From Mycolicibacterium goodii (lineage in GTDB: Bacteria; Actinomycetota; Actinomycetes; Mycobacteriales; Mycobacteriaceae), in NCBI RefSeq assembly GCF_001187505.1, contig NZ_CP012150.1, positions 6,234,048 through 6,298,047 of the forward strand: a stretch of 64,000 bases of DNA, written 5' to 3'. A model generated the notes under the pieces. That model was given only the letters and a program-made list of their open reading frames with translations, had not been told where the DNA came from and did no database searches. A program made the translations under genes and the position numbers. Each line of letters starts with the position of its first letter. Within the stretch, counting starts at the first letter, position 1. Of this stretch, positions 18,286 through 27,624 are shown one piece after another.

Positions 18286-20415
18286 TTACGAATCGTGGCG
18301 GTTGGCCCGCCCCCGGACGAGCGCCACCACATCCTCGCCGTACTGCTCGAGTTTGCGTGCCCCGATGCCGGGGATGGCGACCAGCGCGGCGTCATCGGTG
18401 GGCAGCGTCTCGGCGATCGCCATCAAAGTGGTGTCCGTGAACACCACGTACGCAGGCACTTTCATCTCCTTCGAGACCCGCAGCCGCCACTCCTTGAGCT
18501 CGGCGAGCAGATCCTCGTCGAGATTGGACGGGCAGGTCTCGCAGCGCCGCAACATGATCGCCTGCGGTGTGGTCAACGCCGCGTTGCAGACACGGCAGCG
18601 CGGCGCGGGCCCACGCTGGCGGCGGGGCCGGTCCGGACCCGACGTCGACGCCTCGGTCTGCGGCGCGATGCCGTTGAGGAATCGCGACGGACGCCGGCCC
18701 TGCCGCCCGCCGGGTGTGCGGGCCAGCGCCCAACTGAGCGCCAGGTGCACCCGGGCCCGGGTGACCCCGACGTAGAGCAGCCTGCGCTCCTCCTCCACCG
18801 GTTCACTGTCGGGACCGTGAGCGAGCGCGTGCGAGATGGGCAGCGTGCCGTCGGCCAGGCCGACGAGGAACACCGCGTCCCACTCCAGCCCCTTCGCCGC
18901 ATGCAGCGACGCCAGCGTCACGCCCTGCACGACCGGTGGGTGCCGCGCGTCGGCGCGGTGACGCAGTTCGGACACCAGCGCCCGCAGATCCAACTCGGGC
19001 CGCAGCGCGACCTCCTCCTCGACGAGTTCGGCGAGCGCGACCAGCGCCTCCCACCGCTCCCTGGCCCGAATACCCGCGGGCGGCTGCGCCGTCAGCCCCA
19101 GCGGCTCCAGCAGTTCCCGGACGAAGACGGCGAGGTCCGGGATCTCCACATCACGTTCGGCGGCGCGCTGCAACGCCACCAGCGACTGACGGATCTCCTG
19201 GCGGCTGAAGAACCCTTCCCCGCCGCGCACCTGGAACGCGATTCCGGCCTCGGTGAGCGCCTCCTCGTACACCTCCGACTGGGCGTTGATGCGGTACAGG
19301 ACGGCGATTTCGGCCGGCGCAGTTCCCGCTCCGATCAACTTCTCGATCGCCTTGGCCACACCTTTGGCCTCGGCGACCTCGTCGGGGTACTCGGTGAACG
19401 TCGGCTTCGGGCCGGGATCGCGCTGGCCGACCAGATGCAGCTTGCTGCCCGCCATCCGCCCGCGCGCCGCGGCGATCACCCGGTTGGCCAGCGACACCAC
19501 CTGCGGCGTGGAGCGATAGTCGCGTTCCAGGCGCACCACCGCGGCGTCGGGGAAACGCCGCGAGAAGTCCAGCAGGTAGCGCGGCGTGGCGCCGGTGAAC
19601 GAGTAGATGGTCTGGTTGGCGTCGCCCACGACGGTCAGATCGTCACGATCACCCAGCCAGGCGTCGAGCACGCGCTGCTGCAGCGGGGTCACGTCCTGGT
19701 ATTCGTCGACGACGAAGCAGCGGTACCGGTCGCGGAACTCCTGGGCGACCGCGGCGTCGTTCTCGATGGCCGCCGCCGTGTGCAACAGCAGATCGTCGAA
19801 ATCGAGCAGCGCCGATCCGTCGCGGCGCGCCTTGAGCGCCTCGTAACCGGCGTAGACCGCGGCGACCTTCTGCGCGTCGAACGGGATGTCGCGTCCCACT
19901 TTTCCGACCGCGGCGCCGTACGCCTCGGGCGTGATCAAAGATGCCTTGGCCCATTCGATTTCGCCGGCGAGGTCACGCACGTCGTCGGTGCTGGGCTGCA
20001 AACCCGCCCGGTTGGCGGCCTGGGCGACGACGGAGAACTTGCTGTCGAGCAGTTCCCATCCGGTGTCGCCGACGAGGCGCGGCCAGAAATACTGCAACTG
20101 TCTGCGCGCGGCCGCGTGGAAGGTCACGGCCTGCACCGCACCGGTCGGCACCCCGGTCTGCTGACCGAGCGCCCGCAACCGGCCCCGCATCTCCCCCGCC
20201 GCACGCGCGGTGAACGTCACCGCGAGCACCTGGCCTGCCGCGACGTGGCCGCTCGCCACCAGGTGCGCGATGCGCCGCGTGATGGTGCGGGTCTTGCCGG
20301 TACCGGCCCCGGCCAGCACACAGACCGGCCCGCGGGGAGCCAGCACCGCCTCCCGCTGTTCGTCGTCCAGATCGTCCAAGGTTGGGCTGGGGGCCTCCAA
20401 CGGCATGCCGACCAT
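18286..20415 (-). CDS. uvrD2: SF1 DNA helicase UvrD2 with tetracysteine and HRDC domains
   Basis: 709 residues. UvrD-type motor with Walker A AGAGTGKT (35-42), Walker [11 protein letters not shown], and motif [10 protein letters not shown]. After the motor come four cysteines, CRVC and CETC, separated by 17 residues, then a C-terminal HRDC domain (about 630-709), the architecture that distinguishes UvrD2 from UvrD1. It acts in DNA unwinding/repair and is essential in mycobacteria. ATG at 20415 gives the expected length; a TTG seven codons earlier is the alternative. A hairpin-forming repeat lies upstream. Confidence 0.95.
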   Translation of the reverse strand: MVGMPLEAPSPTLDDLDDEQREAVLAPRGPVCVLAGAGTGKTRTITRRIAHLVASGHVAAGQVLAVTFTARAAGEMRGRLRALGQQTGVPTGAVQAVTFHAAARRQLQYFWPRLVGDTGWELLDSKFSVVAQAANRAGLQPSTDDVRDLAGEIEWAKASLITPEAYGAAVGKVGRDIPFDAQKVAAVYAGYEALKARRDGSALLDFDDLLLHTAAAIENDAAVAQEFRDRYRCFVVDEYQDVTPLQQRVLDAWLGDRDDLTVVGDANQTIYSFTGATPRYLLDFSRRFPDAAVVRLERDYRSTPQVVSLANRVIAAARGRMAGSKLHLVGQRDPGPKPTFTEYPDEVAEAKGVAKAIEKLIGAGTAPAEIAVLYRINAQSEVYEEALTEAGIAFQVRGGEGFFSRQEIRQSLVALQRAAERDVEIPDLAVFVRELLEPLGLTAQPPAGIRARERWEALVALAELVEEEVALRPELDLRALVSELRHRADARHPPVVQGVTLASLHAAKGLEWDAVFLVGLADGTLPISHALAHGPDSEPVEEERRLLYVGVTRARVHLALSWALARTPGGRQGRRPSRFLNGIAPQTEASTSGPDRPRRQRGPAPRCRVCNAALTTPQAIMLRRCETCPSNLDEDLLAELKEWRLRVSKEMKVPAYVVFTDTTLMAIAETLPTDDAALVAIPGIGARKLEQYGEDVVALVRGRANRHDS

Positions 20416-20440
20416 GATGTCAGGAGCGCCCGACAAGGCC

Positions 20441-20485
20441 GAACACCGACGACACTCGGTCGTCGGTGTTCAGCCGTCGGTGTTC
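20441..20485. repeat. Hairpin with a duplicated right arm upstream of uvrD2
   Basis: GAACACCGACGA (20441-20452) pairs with TCGTCGGTGTTC (20460-20471), and the right arm then repeats as CGTCGGTGTTC at 20475-20485. Either right arm can pair with the left. It lies in the 86-bp gap between uvrD2 and the upstream coiled-coil gene; no T-tract follows. Confidence 0.7.
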
Positions 20486-20501
20486 AGCTCGGGCCCTCAA
20501 A

Positions 20502-21158
20502 TCAGGAACGTCGCGCCTTCTCGGCCTCGGCCCACTCCTCGATCTGGTCGGCTTCGACGATCTTCTCGGCCGCTTCGACCCGAGTGTCCTGCGCATCGGC
20601 CAGCTTGGCCCGCGCGGCCTTGGTCTTGGCCTGCTCCGCGGTGTTGATCACCTCGTCCTTGCGCTGCTTGGCGGTCTGCACCACCTGCTTACGCTTGGCG
20701 GCCACCTCGTCGGACTTCTCCTTGGCGGCCTCGGCGCGCTTGCGGCTCGTCTGGTCGGCGGCCCTCTTGCGCTGCAGCGCCGTCGACCGGGCCTGCTTGA
20801 CGGTCTGCTCGCGATCGGCGTGCGCCTCGACTAAGTCCTCGGACGCCTCGGCCTGTGCTTCCTGGAACTCGGCATCGGCCTGGCGGGTGTTGCGGGTGGC
20901 CTCGGCTTCGAGTTGGACCGCCCGCTGCAGCGCATTGCTGCGCTCGACGAGCGCCGAGCCACGCTCGGCCAGGTCCGCGGCGCCCAGCACGCCACCGACG
21001 GTCGCGTCGAGCTTGCCGAACGAACGCTCATAGGCCAGGCGGGCCGGGGTCTCCGGGTCCAGCCGCGTCATCACCTGATCCTCGATCAGTTGCAGCGGCA
21101 GCCGAGCCACCTGGTACTGCAGCCGCAGTACGGCGATCGGTATGTCTGTGATCCTCAT
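20502..21158 (-). CDS. Charged coiled-coil protein, function unknown
   Basis: 218 residues. The first 60 residues are mixed and mildly hydrophobic (IPIAVLRLQYQVARLPLQLIEDQV); the rest is an almost uninterrupted Ala/Lys/Glu/Arg-rich coiled coil with few aromatic residues. No signal peptide. It follows the CsbD-like gene by 8 bp on the same strand, and the two proteins share this composition, suggesting a joint role such as stress-related surface or DNA/protein protection (inference). No family is recognised. Confidence 0.8.
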   Translation of the reverse strand: MRITDIPIAVLRLQYQVARLPLQLIEDQVMTRLDPETPARLAYERSFGKLDATVGGVLGAADLAERGSALVERSNALQRAVQLEAEATRNTRQADAEFQEAQAEASEDLVEAHADREQTVKQARSTALQRKRAADQTSRKRAEAAKEKSDEVAAKRKQVVQTAKQRKDEVINTAEQAKTKAARAKLADAQDTRVEAAEKIVEADQIEEWAEAEKARRS

Positions 21159-21166
21159 GTGGACTC

Positions 21167-21736
21167 CTAGTTCTCGTGACCGGGCAGGTCGGCTTCTTCG
21201 GTCAACTTCTCGGCTTCCTGCCGCATGCGGTCGGCGCGGGCCCGCACGTCCGCGGACTCCTTGACCGCGTCCTGGTGGTCAGCGGCGGCCTCGGCGGCCT
21301 CCCGATGGGCCACCGTCACATCGGAACGCTCCGCGGCGTTGGCGAGCTGGACCTCACGCTGGGCGTCGAGGTCGGCCTGCGCCTTCTGACGTTCGGCATC
21401 GCGCTGCGCGGCGAGTTCGGCATCGCGTTTCTCGGCGGCCTGCTGCGCGCGGACGTCGTTCTCCACGGCCGCGGCGTCGGTGGCGACGGCCGCACGCTTC
21501 TGCGCGCCGTCGGCCTTGGCCTGCGCCTCCTCGGCGCGGGCCTGGCGTGCCTCCGCGTCGGCGACGGCCGCCGCGCGGCCTGCCTCCCGCCGCTCCTTGG
21601 CCTGCGTCTTCTCCAACTGGCCCTCGGCGGTCAACGAGTCGTTGCCGGTGACAGCGCCGACGACCTCCTTGGCGGTGCCCTTCACCGAGTCGATGAAGCT
21701 CTTGCGCGCCTGGTCAGACTTGCTGTGCTGGGTCAT
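21167..21736 (-). CDS. CsbD-like stress protein with coiled-coil extension
   Basis: 189 residues. Residues about 12-45 match the CsbD pattern (DSVKGTAKEVVGAVTGNDSL then AEGQLEK). CsbD proteins are normally about 60-70 residues; here a 140-residue Ala/Glu/Arg/Gln-rich coiled coil is added. CsbD domains are general-stress proteins of unknown mechanism. It is first in a two-gene operon with the coiled-coil protein downstream. No hydrophobic segment is seen. Confidence 0.82.
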   Translation of the reverse strand: MTQHSKSDQARKSFIDSVKGTAKEVVGAVTGNDSLTAEGQLEKTQAKERREAGRAAAVADAEARQARAEEAQAKADGAQKRAAVATDAAAVENDVRAQQAAEKRDAELAAQRDAERQKAQADLDAQREVQLANAAERSDVTVAHREAAEAAADHQDAVKESADVRARADRMRQEAEKLTEEADLPGHEN

Positions 21737-21889
21737 CCCTTTTCCCCTTCGGCATCAACCGCAGCTCGTTTGAACATGCGGATCTGGCCTCTGGGGTTCC
21801 ACGTCGGAGCCGCGGCTAATCCGATCGGCGGGCATTGTGACGTGCGCCACTGGCCTTCGGGAGTAGCTTCGGCCGGCTATCGATCTGAA

Positions 21890-22669
21890 CTATCGACCCT
21901 GGAAGACCGGCGTCCTCTTCTCCCGGAACGCGGCGACGGCCTCGGCCGAATCCTGCGTGGACTGCACCACGGCCTGCTCGGCGGCGACCATGGACAACGA
22001 CGTCATGAAGTCGACGCGCTCACCGTTGCGCACCAAGCGCTTGATCGCGCGGATCGCCACCGGCGGCCCCGCCGCCAACTGCCTGCACAGCGATGACACG
22101 GCCTCGGGGAACTCGTCAGGAGAGTGCACCGACAGCACCAGACCGAGCGCCAACGCCTCGTCGGCCTCGACGAACCGTCCGGTCCACAACAGTTCCAGGG
22201 CCCGCGCCTGCCCGACGATCCTGGGCAGCAGATGGGCGCCACCGTCACCGGGGATCAACCCGACCCGGACGTACCCTTCGGAGAACCGCGCCCGCGTCGA
22301 GGCCAACCGCAGATCGCACGCCAGCGCCATGTCCATGCCCGCTCCGACCGCGACACCGTCGACCGCGGCGATCAGCGGTTTGTCGAGATCCTGTGCGGCG
22401 GCCGCGACCCGGTGCACGCGGTCCTGCAGAACCTGCTGGCGGCCCAAAGTTGTCGTGATCTCCGCGAAGTCGTCGAGATCCACACCGCTGCAGAACGATC
22501 CCTGTGCACCGGTGACCAGGACGACGCGCACGTCGGGATCGGTGCGGGCTTCACGCAGGGCCGCGGCCCACGCGTCGAGCATTTCCAGGGTGAAGGCGTT
22601 CTTGCGGTGGGGGCGGTTGAGCAGGATGGTGCCGATACCGTCGGCGACGGTGTATTCGAGGTCAGCCAT
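21890..22669 (-). CDS. Enoyl-CoA hydratase/isomerase family protein
   Basis: 259 residues, standard crotonase length. The oxyanion-hole segments are FCSGVDLDDF and VDGVAVGAGMDMALACDLRLAS. At the two acidic positions of classical hydratases the protein has G/D (VGAGMD; GYVRVGLIPGDGGAHLLPR), so it could be a hydratase, isomerase or thioesterase-like variant. Last gene of the acyl-CoA operon, 16 bp past the ancestral stop of the transporter gene. Confidence 0.9.
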   Translation of the reverse strand: MADLEYTVADGIGTILLNRPHRKNAFTLEMLDAWAAALREARTDPDVRVVLVTGAQGSFCSGVDLDDFAEITTTLGRQQVLQDRVHRVAAAAQDLDKPLIAAVDGVAVGAGMDMALACDLRLASTRARFSEGYVRVGLIPGDGGAHLLPRIVGQARALELLWTGRFVEADEALALGLVLSVHSPDEFPEAVSSLCRQLAAGPPVAIRAIKRLVRNGERVDFMTSLSMVAAEQAVVQSTQDSAEAVAAFREKRTPVFQGR

Positions 22670-22684
22670 TTCGTGTATGTCCCT

Positions 22685-24034
22685 TCAGACTGCGGAGGTG
22701 TCGCGCGAGGCGGGTTCGTTCTCAACGGGTTCCGTGGCGGGCTTGATCAGCTCGACATCGCGTGTCTCGCGCATCAGCAGGTACGTCGCCAGAGAGATGG
22801 CCGCGCACACCGAGACATAGATGAAGTATCAGGGCTCATGACCCTCATCCCGCAGTGCCAGGGCGACATACGAAGCCGTGCCGCCGAAGACCGCCTGGGC
22901 GATGTTGTAGGGAATGGCCACTCCCACCGTGCGGACCTCGGTCGGGAACAACTCGGCTTTCACCACCGCGTTGACCGATGAATAGCCCGCGACGAAGAGC
23001 AGCCCGACCAGCGTGTAGATCAGGCACCACAGCCAGGTCGGCTGATTTTGCATGCCCTGCAGGATCGGGTACGTGAACAACGTTGTGCCCAGCCCGAAGA
23101 AGATCAGCACCGGCCGGCGACCGACCTTGTCGGAGATGTAGCCGCCCAGCGGCAGCAGGAACAGGAACACCACCAGCGCGATGAAGTTGACACGCGCCGC
23201 GTCTTCCTTGGACAGGCCCACGCTGTTGACCAGATAGCTCGACAGGTACGTGGTGTACGTGTAGTACGCGACCGACCCGCCGAGGGTGAGGGTGAGCACC
23301 ACGAACGCGGCCTTGCGGTGACGCCACACCTCAGCGAGGGTCCCGCGGCGATTTTCCGAGTCCTGCTTTTCCGCCGTCGAATACGCGTCGGTTTCGTGCA
23401 TTCCGCGGCGCAGGTAGAACACCGCGACGGCGGCGACCGCACCGATGACGAACGGGATGCGCCATCCCCAGTCCTGCAACTGCTGGTCATCGAGGAACAA
23501 CTGCAGGATCACCAACAGCGACACACCGGCGATCTGGCCGAGTGTGACCGAGACGTACTGGAAACTTCCTCCCAGCCCACGCCATTTCTTCTTCGACACC
23601 TCGGTCAGATAGGCCGCCGAGGTGGCATACTCACCGCCCACCGAGAGTCCTTGCAGGATCCGTGCGACGACGAGCATGGCCGCACCGACATAGCCCGCGG
23701 TGCCGTGGTTGGGCGCGATCGCGATGAGCAGCGCGCTGAACGACATCATCGTGACCGTGATGGTCAGACCGGCCTTGCGCCCGCTGCGGTCACTCAACCG
23801 TCCCAAGAGCCAGCCGCCGACGGGCCGGGCAAGGAAGCCGACCGCGAAAATCGCTGCGGTGTTGAGCAGTTGGGCGGTGGTGTCCCCCTTGGGAAAGAAC
23901 TGTCCGGCGAAGTAGATGGCGAACGTGGTGTAGACGAACCAGTCGTACCACTCGATCATGTTGCCGATGGACCCGGCGATCACCATTCGGAAGTAATAGC
24001 CGCGCGAGTGCTGCGGTTCAACAGAAGTCGTCAT
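22685..24034 (-). pseudogene. MHS-family (MFS) metabolite/H+ symporter with in-frame stop
   Basis: An intact frame of 401 codons (MTTSVEPQ...) ends at a TGA at 22829-22831. The same frame continues uninterrupted for 48 more codons (YFIYVSVCAAISLATYLLMR...) to a second TGA at 22685, and this tail encodes the last transmembrane helix and cytoplasmic end expected of the family. The family usually has an aromatic residue at this place, so a Trp TGG to TGA change is the simplest explanation. N-terminal signature NMIEWYDWFVYTTFA and the RPVGGWLLGRLSDRSGRK loop mark a metabolite:H+ symporter (betaine/dicarboxylate/aromatic acid type). The truncated protein would lack TM12. Its start overlaps the stop of the upstream dehydrogenase gene. 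Confidence 0.88.
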
Positions 24035-25104
24035 GCGAGGGATCCTTCCGGGCGGGTCGCGGTGACCAGGGCCCACAGGCCCTCTGACCCCGCGGCGGTG
24101 GCGAAATCGGTGAGTACGTCGTCCCAGTACTGCACGGAGCCGAACTCCGAACGCCAGGCCAGGGCGGGTTTGGTGAACTCGTGCAGCCGGTGCTCGCGGG
24201 TGGTCCCGATCGCGCCGTGTACCTGATGGGCGTTACGCACCACGGTCGACGCGGCGTGACCCACGCACGAACGGGCCACCGCTACCGCGAATTCCAAACT
24301 GTCCGAGGACCAGTCGGTGCGAATGGCCTCGGCGAGCGCACCGTCGGTCGCGGCGCGGGCCAGCGCGGCCTCGGCGGCGATGTCGGCCACGAGGTTCTGC
24401 ACGGCCTGGAACTTCGCCAACGGCCTGCGGAACTGGAACCTTTCGGTCGTGTGCGTCACCGACGACTCCAGGATGCGGTCCAGGACGGCGCACACCTGGA
24501 TGGCGCGCACCAGCGCGGCCCGCAACCTGAACTGCCGGATCACCGCGTCGGACACCGATGTTCCGTCGAGCGCGTCGACGTCGGCGACGACGTCGTCGCG
24601 CGGTTCACCCGCGGTGTTGACGCCGGGCGTGACCGACAGCGCCGCCACGTCGACATCGGCCACCCGGTGGCCGGTCCCGTCGCGCCAGAGCACCACCACG
24701 CGCTGCGACACCGAGGCCCACGGAACTTTCCGCGCCCGACCGCTGTCGTCGAGCAGACATGCGGTGCGGCGCAGTTGGTCTGAGCCGTCGAGGGGCAGCC
24801 CGGCGGTCTCCACCAGCCAGCAGGCCAGCAGATCGTGCTCGGCCAGCGGCGCACTCACGCCGTGCCAGGCCGCGACGCGCAGCAGTTCGGCGGCCTCGGG
24901 CCAGCCCGCGCCGCTGCCGCCGGATTCCTCGGACCCGGTGAGCCGCACCAGGCCGAGTTCGCCCAGCTGCCGCCACAATTCGTCGAGGCCGGCGACTCCG
25001 GCGTCACCCGGCTCGAAACGTTCACGATGGGCCGCGAACACCCCGGACATCATGTCGACCAGTGCCTGGTCGACGGCCGGTGCAGGCCCAGCAGACGTGC
25101 TCAT
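24031..25104 (-). CDS. Acyl-CoA dehydrogenase family protein (short, possibly partner subunit)
   Basis: 357 residues. Divergent N- and middle domains (the GxGS FAD-contact loops are poorly conserved) and a better conserved C-terminal helical domain (RFQFRRPLAKFQAVQNLVAD, then QVHGAIGTTREHRLHEF). Degenerate members like this typically pair with a complete dehydrogenase as an alpha2beta2 enzyme, as described for mycobacterial FadE heteromers. It is translationally coupled to the complete dehydrogenase upstream (overlap TGATG) and to the transporter downstream (ATGA). Confidence 0.85.
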   Translation of the reverse strand: MSTSAGPAPAVDQALVDMMSGVFAAHRERFEPGDAGVAGLDELWRQLGELGLVRLTGSEESGGSGAGWPEAAELLRVAAWHGVSAPLAEHDLLACWLVETAGLPLDGSDQLRRTACLLDDSGRARKVPWASVSQRVVVLWRDGTGHRVADVDVAALSVTPGVNTAGEPRDDVVADVDALDGTSVSDAVIRQFRLRAALVRAIQVCAVLDRILESSVTHTTERFQFRRPLAKFQAVQNLVADIAAEAALARAATDGALAEAIRTDWSSDSLEFAVAVARSCVGHAASTVVRNAHQVHGAIGTTREHRLHEFTKPALAWRSEFGSVQYWDDVLTDFATAAGSEGLWALVTATRPEGSLA

Positions 25105-26240
25105 CAGCGCATCCCCAATCCCCGCGCGATGACGCCGCGCAGAACTTCGTTGGTACCGCCGCGCAGGGTGAACCCGGGGCGTTGGACGACGGCGTCGGCG
25201 AGCATCGTGCGGTATTCCTCGTCGTCGGTCTCGCCGAGCAGGTCGGCGAAATCCGCGATGTCACCTTCTGTGGTGGTGCCGAGCACCTTGACGACGGCCG
25301 CTGCGGTGTCGGCGGGTTCGTGACGTTCGAGCGCCCCGGCGACCGCCGTCGACATCTGATGAAGACCCGCGATGCGTGCGACGTACCGGCCGAGGTCGGT
25401 GTGCCGGGGCAGCGCGCCGTCGGCCATGTGGCCGGCCACGTCCGCGAGCAGCGGGAAGGTGGACAGGAACCGTTCCGGCCCACTGCGTTCGAAGCTCAGC
25501 TCCGAGGTCACCTGCTGCCAGCCGTCGCCGATGGTGCCGAACACCATGTCGTCGGGCACAAAGGCCTCGTCGAGGATGACCTCGTTGAAGTGGTGCTTGC
25601 CGTTCATCGAAATGATGGGACGGATGTCGACGCCCTCGCCGCGCAGGTCGACGATGAACTGGCTCAGCCCGTCGTGACGATGCGCGGGATCCACCGGCGA
25701 CGTGCGGGCCAGGCAGATGAAGGCGTGCGCCAGATGCGCACCCGAGGTCCACACCTTGGTGCCGGTGATCCGCCAACCGCCGTCGACCCGCACGGCCTTG
25801 GTACGCACACTCGCCAGGTCCGAGCCCGAGTCCGGTTCGCTCATGCCGATACCGAAGTAGCATTCGCCTCTTGCGATCGCGGGCAGGAACTTACGCTTCT
25901 GCACCTCGGTGCCGTACTTCAGCAGCGACGGCACGATCTGGCGATCGGCGATCCAGTGCGCCCCGACCGGTGCGCCCGCAGCCAGCAGTTCCTCGGTGAC
26001 GACGAACCGCTCCTGGTGGCTTCGACCGTGCCCGCCGTACTCGACCGGAACGGTCATGCCGAGCCAGCCACGCGCGGCGAGCGCCCGGCTGAAGTCCTCG
26101 TCCCAACCGGTCAGCCAGCTGTCGGCGTAGCGGTCGATCTTCCCGGCCGCCTGCTGCTCGGCGACGAATTGCCTTACTTCCCAGCGCAATTCGTCGAGCT
26201 CATGCGGATCGCCGGCCACCGGCGGTACGAGCCTGGTCAT
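25104..26240 (-). CDS. Acyl-CoA dehydrogenase
   Basis: 378 residues with all three ACAD domains. FAD/substrate loops are YFGIGMSEPDSGSDLASVRT and WRITGTKVWTSGA; the C-terminal domain ends RPGFTLRGGTNEVLRGVIARGLG. This is the EPDSGSD/TEV-type subgroup seen in steroid and branched-acyl catabolism. ATG with GGAGCG ahead; an open extension runs into the CoA-transferase gene and is not needed. Second gene of the operon, likely partner of the shorter dehydrogenase. Confidence 0.92.
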   Translation of the reverse strand: MTRLVPPVAGDPHELDELRWEVRQFVAEQQAAGKIDRYADSWLTGWDEDFSRALAARGWLGMTVPVEYGGHGRSHQERFVVTEELLAAGAPVGAHWIADRQIVPSLLKYGTEVQKRKFLPAIARGECYFGIGMSEPDSGSDLASVRTKAVRVDGGWRITGTKVWTSGAHLAHAFICLARTSPVDPAHRHDGLSQFIVDLRGEGVDIRPIISMNGKHHFNEVILDEAFVPDDMVFGTIGDGWQQVTSELSFERSGPERFLSTFPLLADVAGHMADGALPRHTDLGRYVARIAGLHQMSTAVAGALERHEPADTAAAVVKVLGTTTEGDIADFADLLGETDDEEYRTMLADAVVQRPGFTLRGGTNEVLRGVIARGLGMR

Positions 26241-26251
26241 GTTCGCTCCGT

Positions 26252-27481
26252 TCACAGTGTTTTCTCCGATTCCGCCAAGGACACCGTGCGCACGGCCCCC
26301 GCATCGATCAGACCGGCGATCTGGTCCTCCGAATAACCCATGGCGGTGAGGATTTCGGTGGTGTTCTCTCCGAGCAGAGGCGCGTGACGCGACAGCGAGA
26401 CCGGGGTCCGCGACATCGCGAAGGGGGTTCGGGTGGCGTAGTACTCCCCCTCGGTGGGGTGGTCCTGCTTGGTGAGCAGTTCCTGGCCTACAACGTAGTC
26501 GTCGGTGTGCGCCTCGGCGAGGTCCAGCAGATCCGCGGCGGGGATGCCGTGGGACTTGCACAGTGCGAGCCACTCGGCGGTGGTCCGCTGCGGGGCCACC
26601 TCGCGCACCGCGGTGAGCAACTCACCCATGTGCCGGTGCCGGTCATCGACCGTGGCGTAGCGGGGGTTGTCGACCATGTCGGGGCGTCCGGCCGCGGTGA
26701 AGAAGTCGCGCCAGTTCTGCGCCGAGTACGGCATGATGCAGATCCAGCCGTCGGCGGTACGGTGCGGCACCCGCTCCGGGGTGAGCACGCGCGTCCAGCC
26801 GAACCGGCCCTCGGCGGGGGCGAAGGTGTGTCCTCCGAGGTGCTCAACCAGGTTGAACGAGATCATGGTGTCGACCATCGGGACATCGACCGCTTGGCCG
26901 CGACCGGTCATCTTCTTCTCCATCGCGGCGGCCAAGATCGCGATGACGATGTAGAGCGCGACGACCTTGTCAGCGATGACGTAGGGCGCGTAGCGCGGCG
27001 CGCCGTCGATGAGTTCGGACAGTCTCGCGGCACCGGACGCGGCCTGGACGATGTCGTCGTAGGCGGGATGGTCGCGGTATTCGGTCTGCGATCCATACGC
27101 CTGGGCGGTGCAGAGAATCAGGCCGGGGTTGATCTCGGACAACCGCTCGTAGGTGATCCCCAGCTTCTCGCGGGACCGCGGCCGCAGATTGGTGACGAGT
27201 ACGTCGGCGTCACGCACCAGGTCGTCGAGCACCCGCCGGCCGTCGGGGCTGCCGAGGTCGACCGCGATGCTGCGCTTGTTGCGCTGCAGGTTCATGGTCA
27301 GCGCGCCCATGCCCTCATGCCTGCGGGCGCCGATACCCCGGCTCATGTCGCCGTCGAGGCTCTCGACCTTGATGACGTCGGCCCCGAGATCGGCCAGCGT
27401 CGCGGTCGCGAACGGACCCATGATCACCGTCGTCAGGTCGATCACCCGCAGGCCTGTCAGGGCACCTGGTGTGACGTGCAT
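26252..27481 (-). CDS. CaiB/BaiF-type CoA-transferase
   Basis: 409 residues, class III CoA-transferase. N-terminal LRVIDLTTVIMGPFATATLADLGADVIKVE is diagnostic; the catalytic Asp lies in the CoA-binding middle region. It would activate an organic acid by CoA exchange at the head of the pathway encoded downstream. First gene of the operon, divergent from an IclR regulator across a 143-bp AT-richer region. Confidence 0.93.
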   Translation of the reverse strand: MHVTPGALTGLRVIDLTTVIMGPFATATLADLGADVIKVESLDGDMSRGIGARRHEGMGALTMNLQRNKRSIAVDLGSPDGRRVLDDLVRDADVLVTNLRPRSREKLGITYERLSEINPGLILCTAQAYGSQTEYRDHPAYDDIVQAASGAARLSELIDGAPRYAPYVIADKVVALYIVIAILAAAMEKKMTGRGQAVDVPMVDTMISFNLVEHLGGHTFAPAEGRFGWTRVLTPERVPHRTADGWICIMPYSAQNWRDFFTAAGRPDMVDNPRYATVDDRHRHMGELLTAVREVAPQRTTAEWLALCKSHGIPAADLLDLAEAHTDDYVVGQELLTKQDHPTEGEYYATRTPFAMSRTPVSLSRHAPLLGENTTEILTAMGYSEDQIAGLIDAGAVRTVSLAESEKTL

Positions 27482-27624
27482 CGGGGCTTCCTTTCCATGT
27501 GAGGTGCAGCACCGGGCATGACTATGGCAGCTCGCGCAGGTTTACGCAATATCGGATTGACTTACGTATATATGCAAAATGTGAACTCGTACGATTACCG
27601 TCGTCCGCCACGAGAGGTCAGCCA
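27482..27624. promoter_or_regulatory. Divergent control region of the acyl-CoA operon and its IclR regulator
   Basis: The segment around 27540-27600 is distinctly AT-rich for this genome (TTACGCAATATC, TTACGTATATATGC) and contains TA-rich near-palindromes suitable for an IclR dimer. Both genes start from here. A precise operator could not be defined. Confidence 0.5.

Noticed and set aside
18295..21033. 912-codon plus-strand open frame opposite uvrD2
   Set aside because: Antisense shadow across two minus-strand genes; no recognisable protein domain.
22829..22840. Frameshift in the MHS transporter
   Set aside because: The downstream coding tail is in the same frame as the upstream part; the break is an in-frame TGA.
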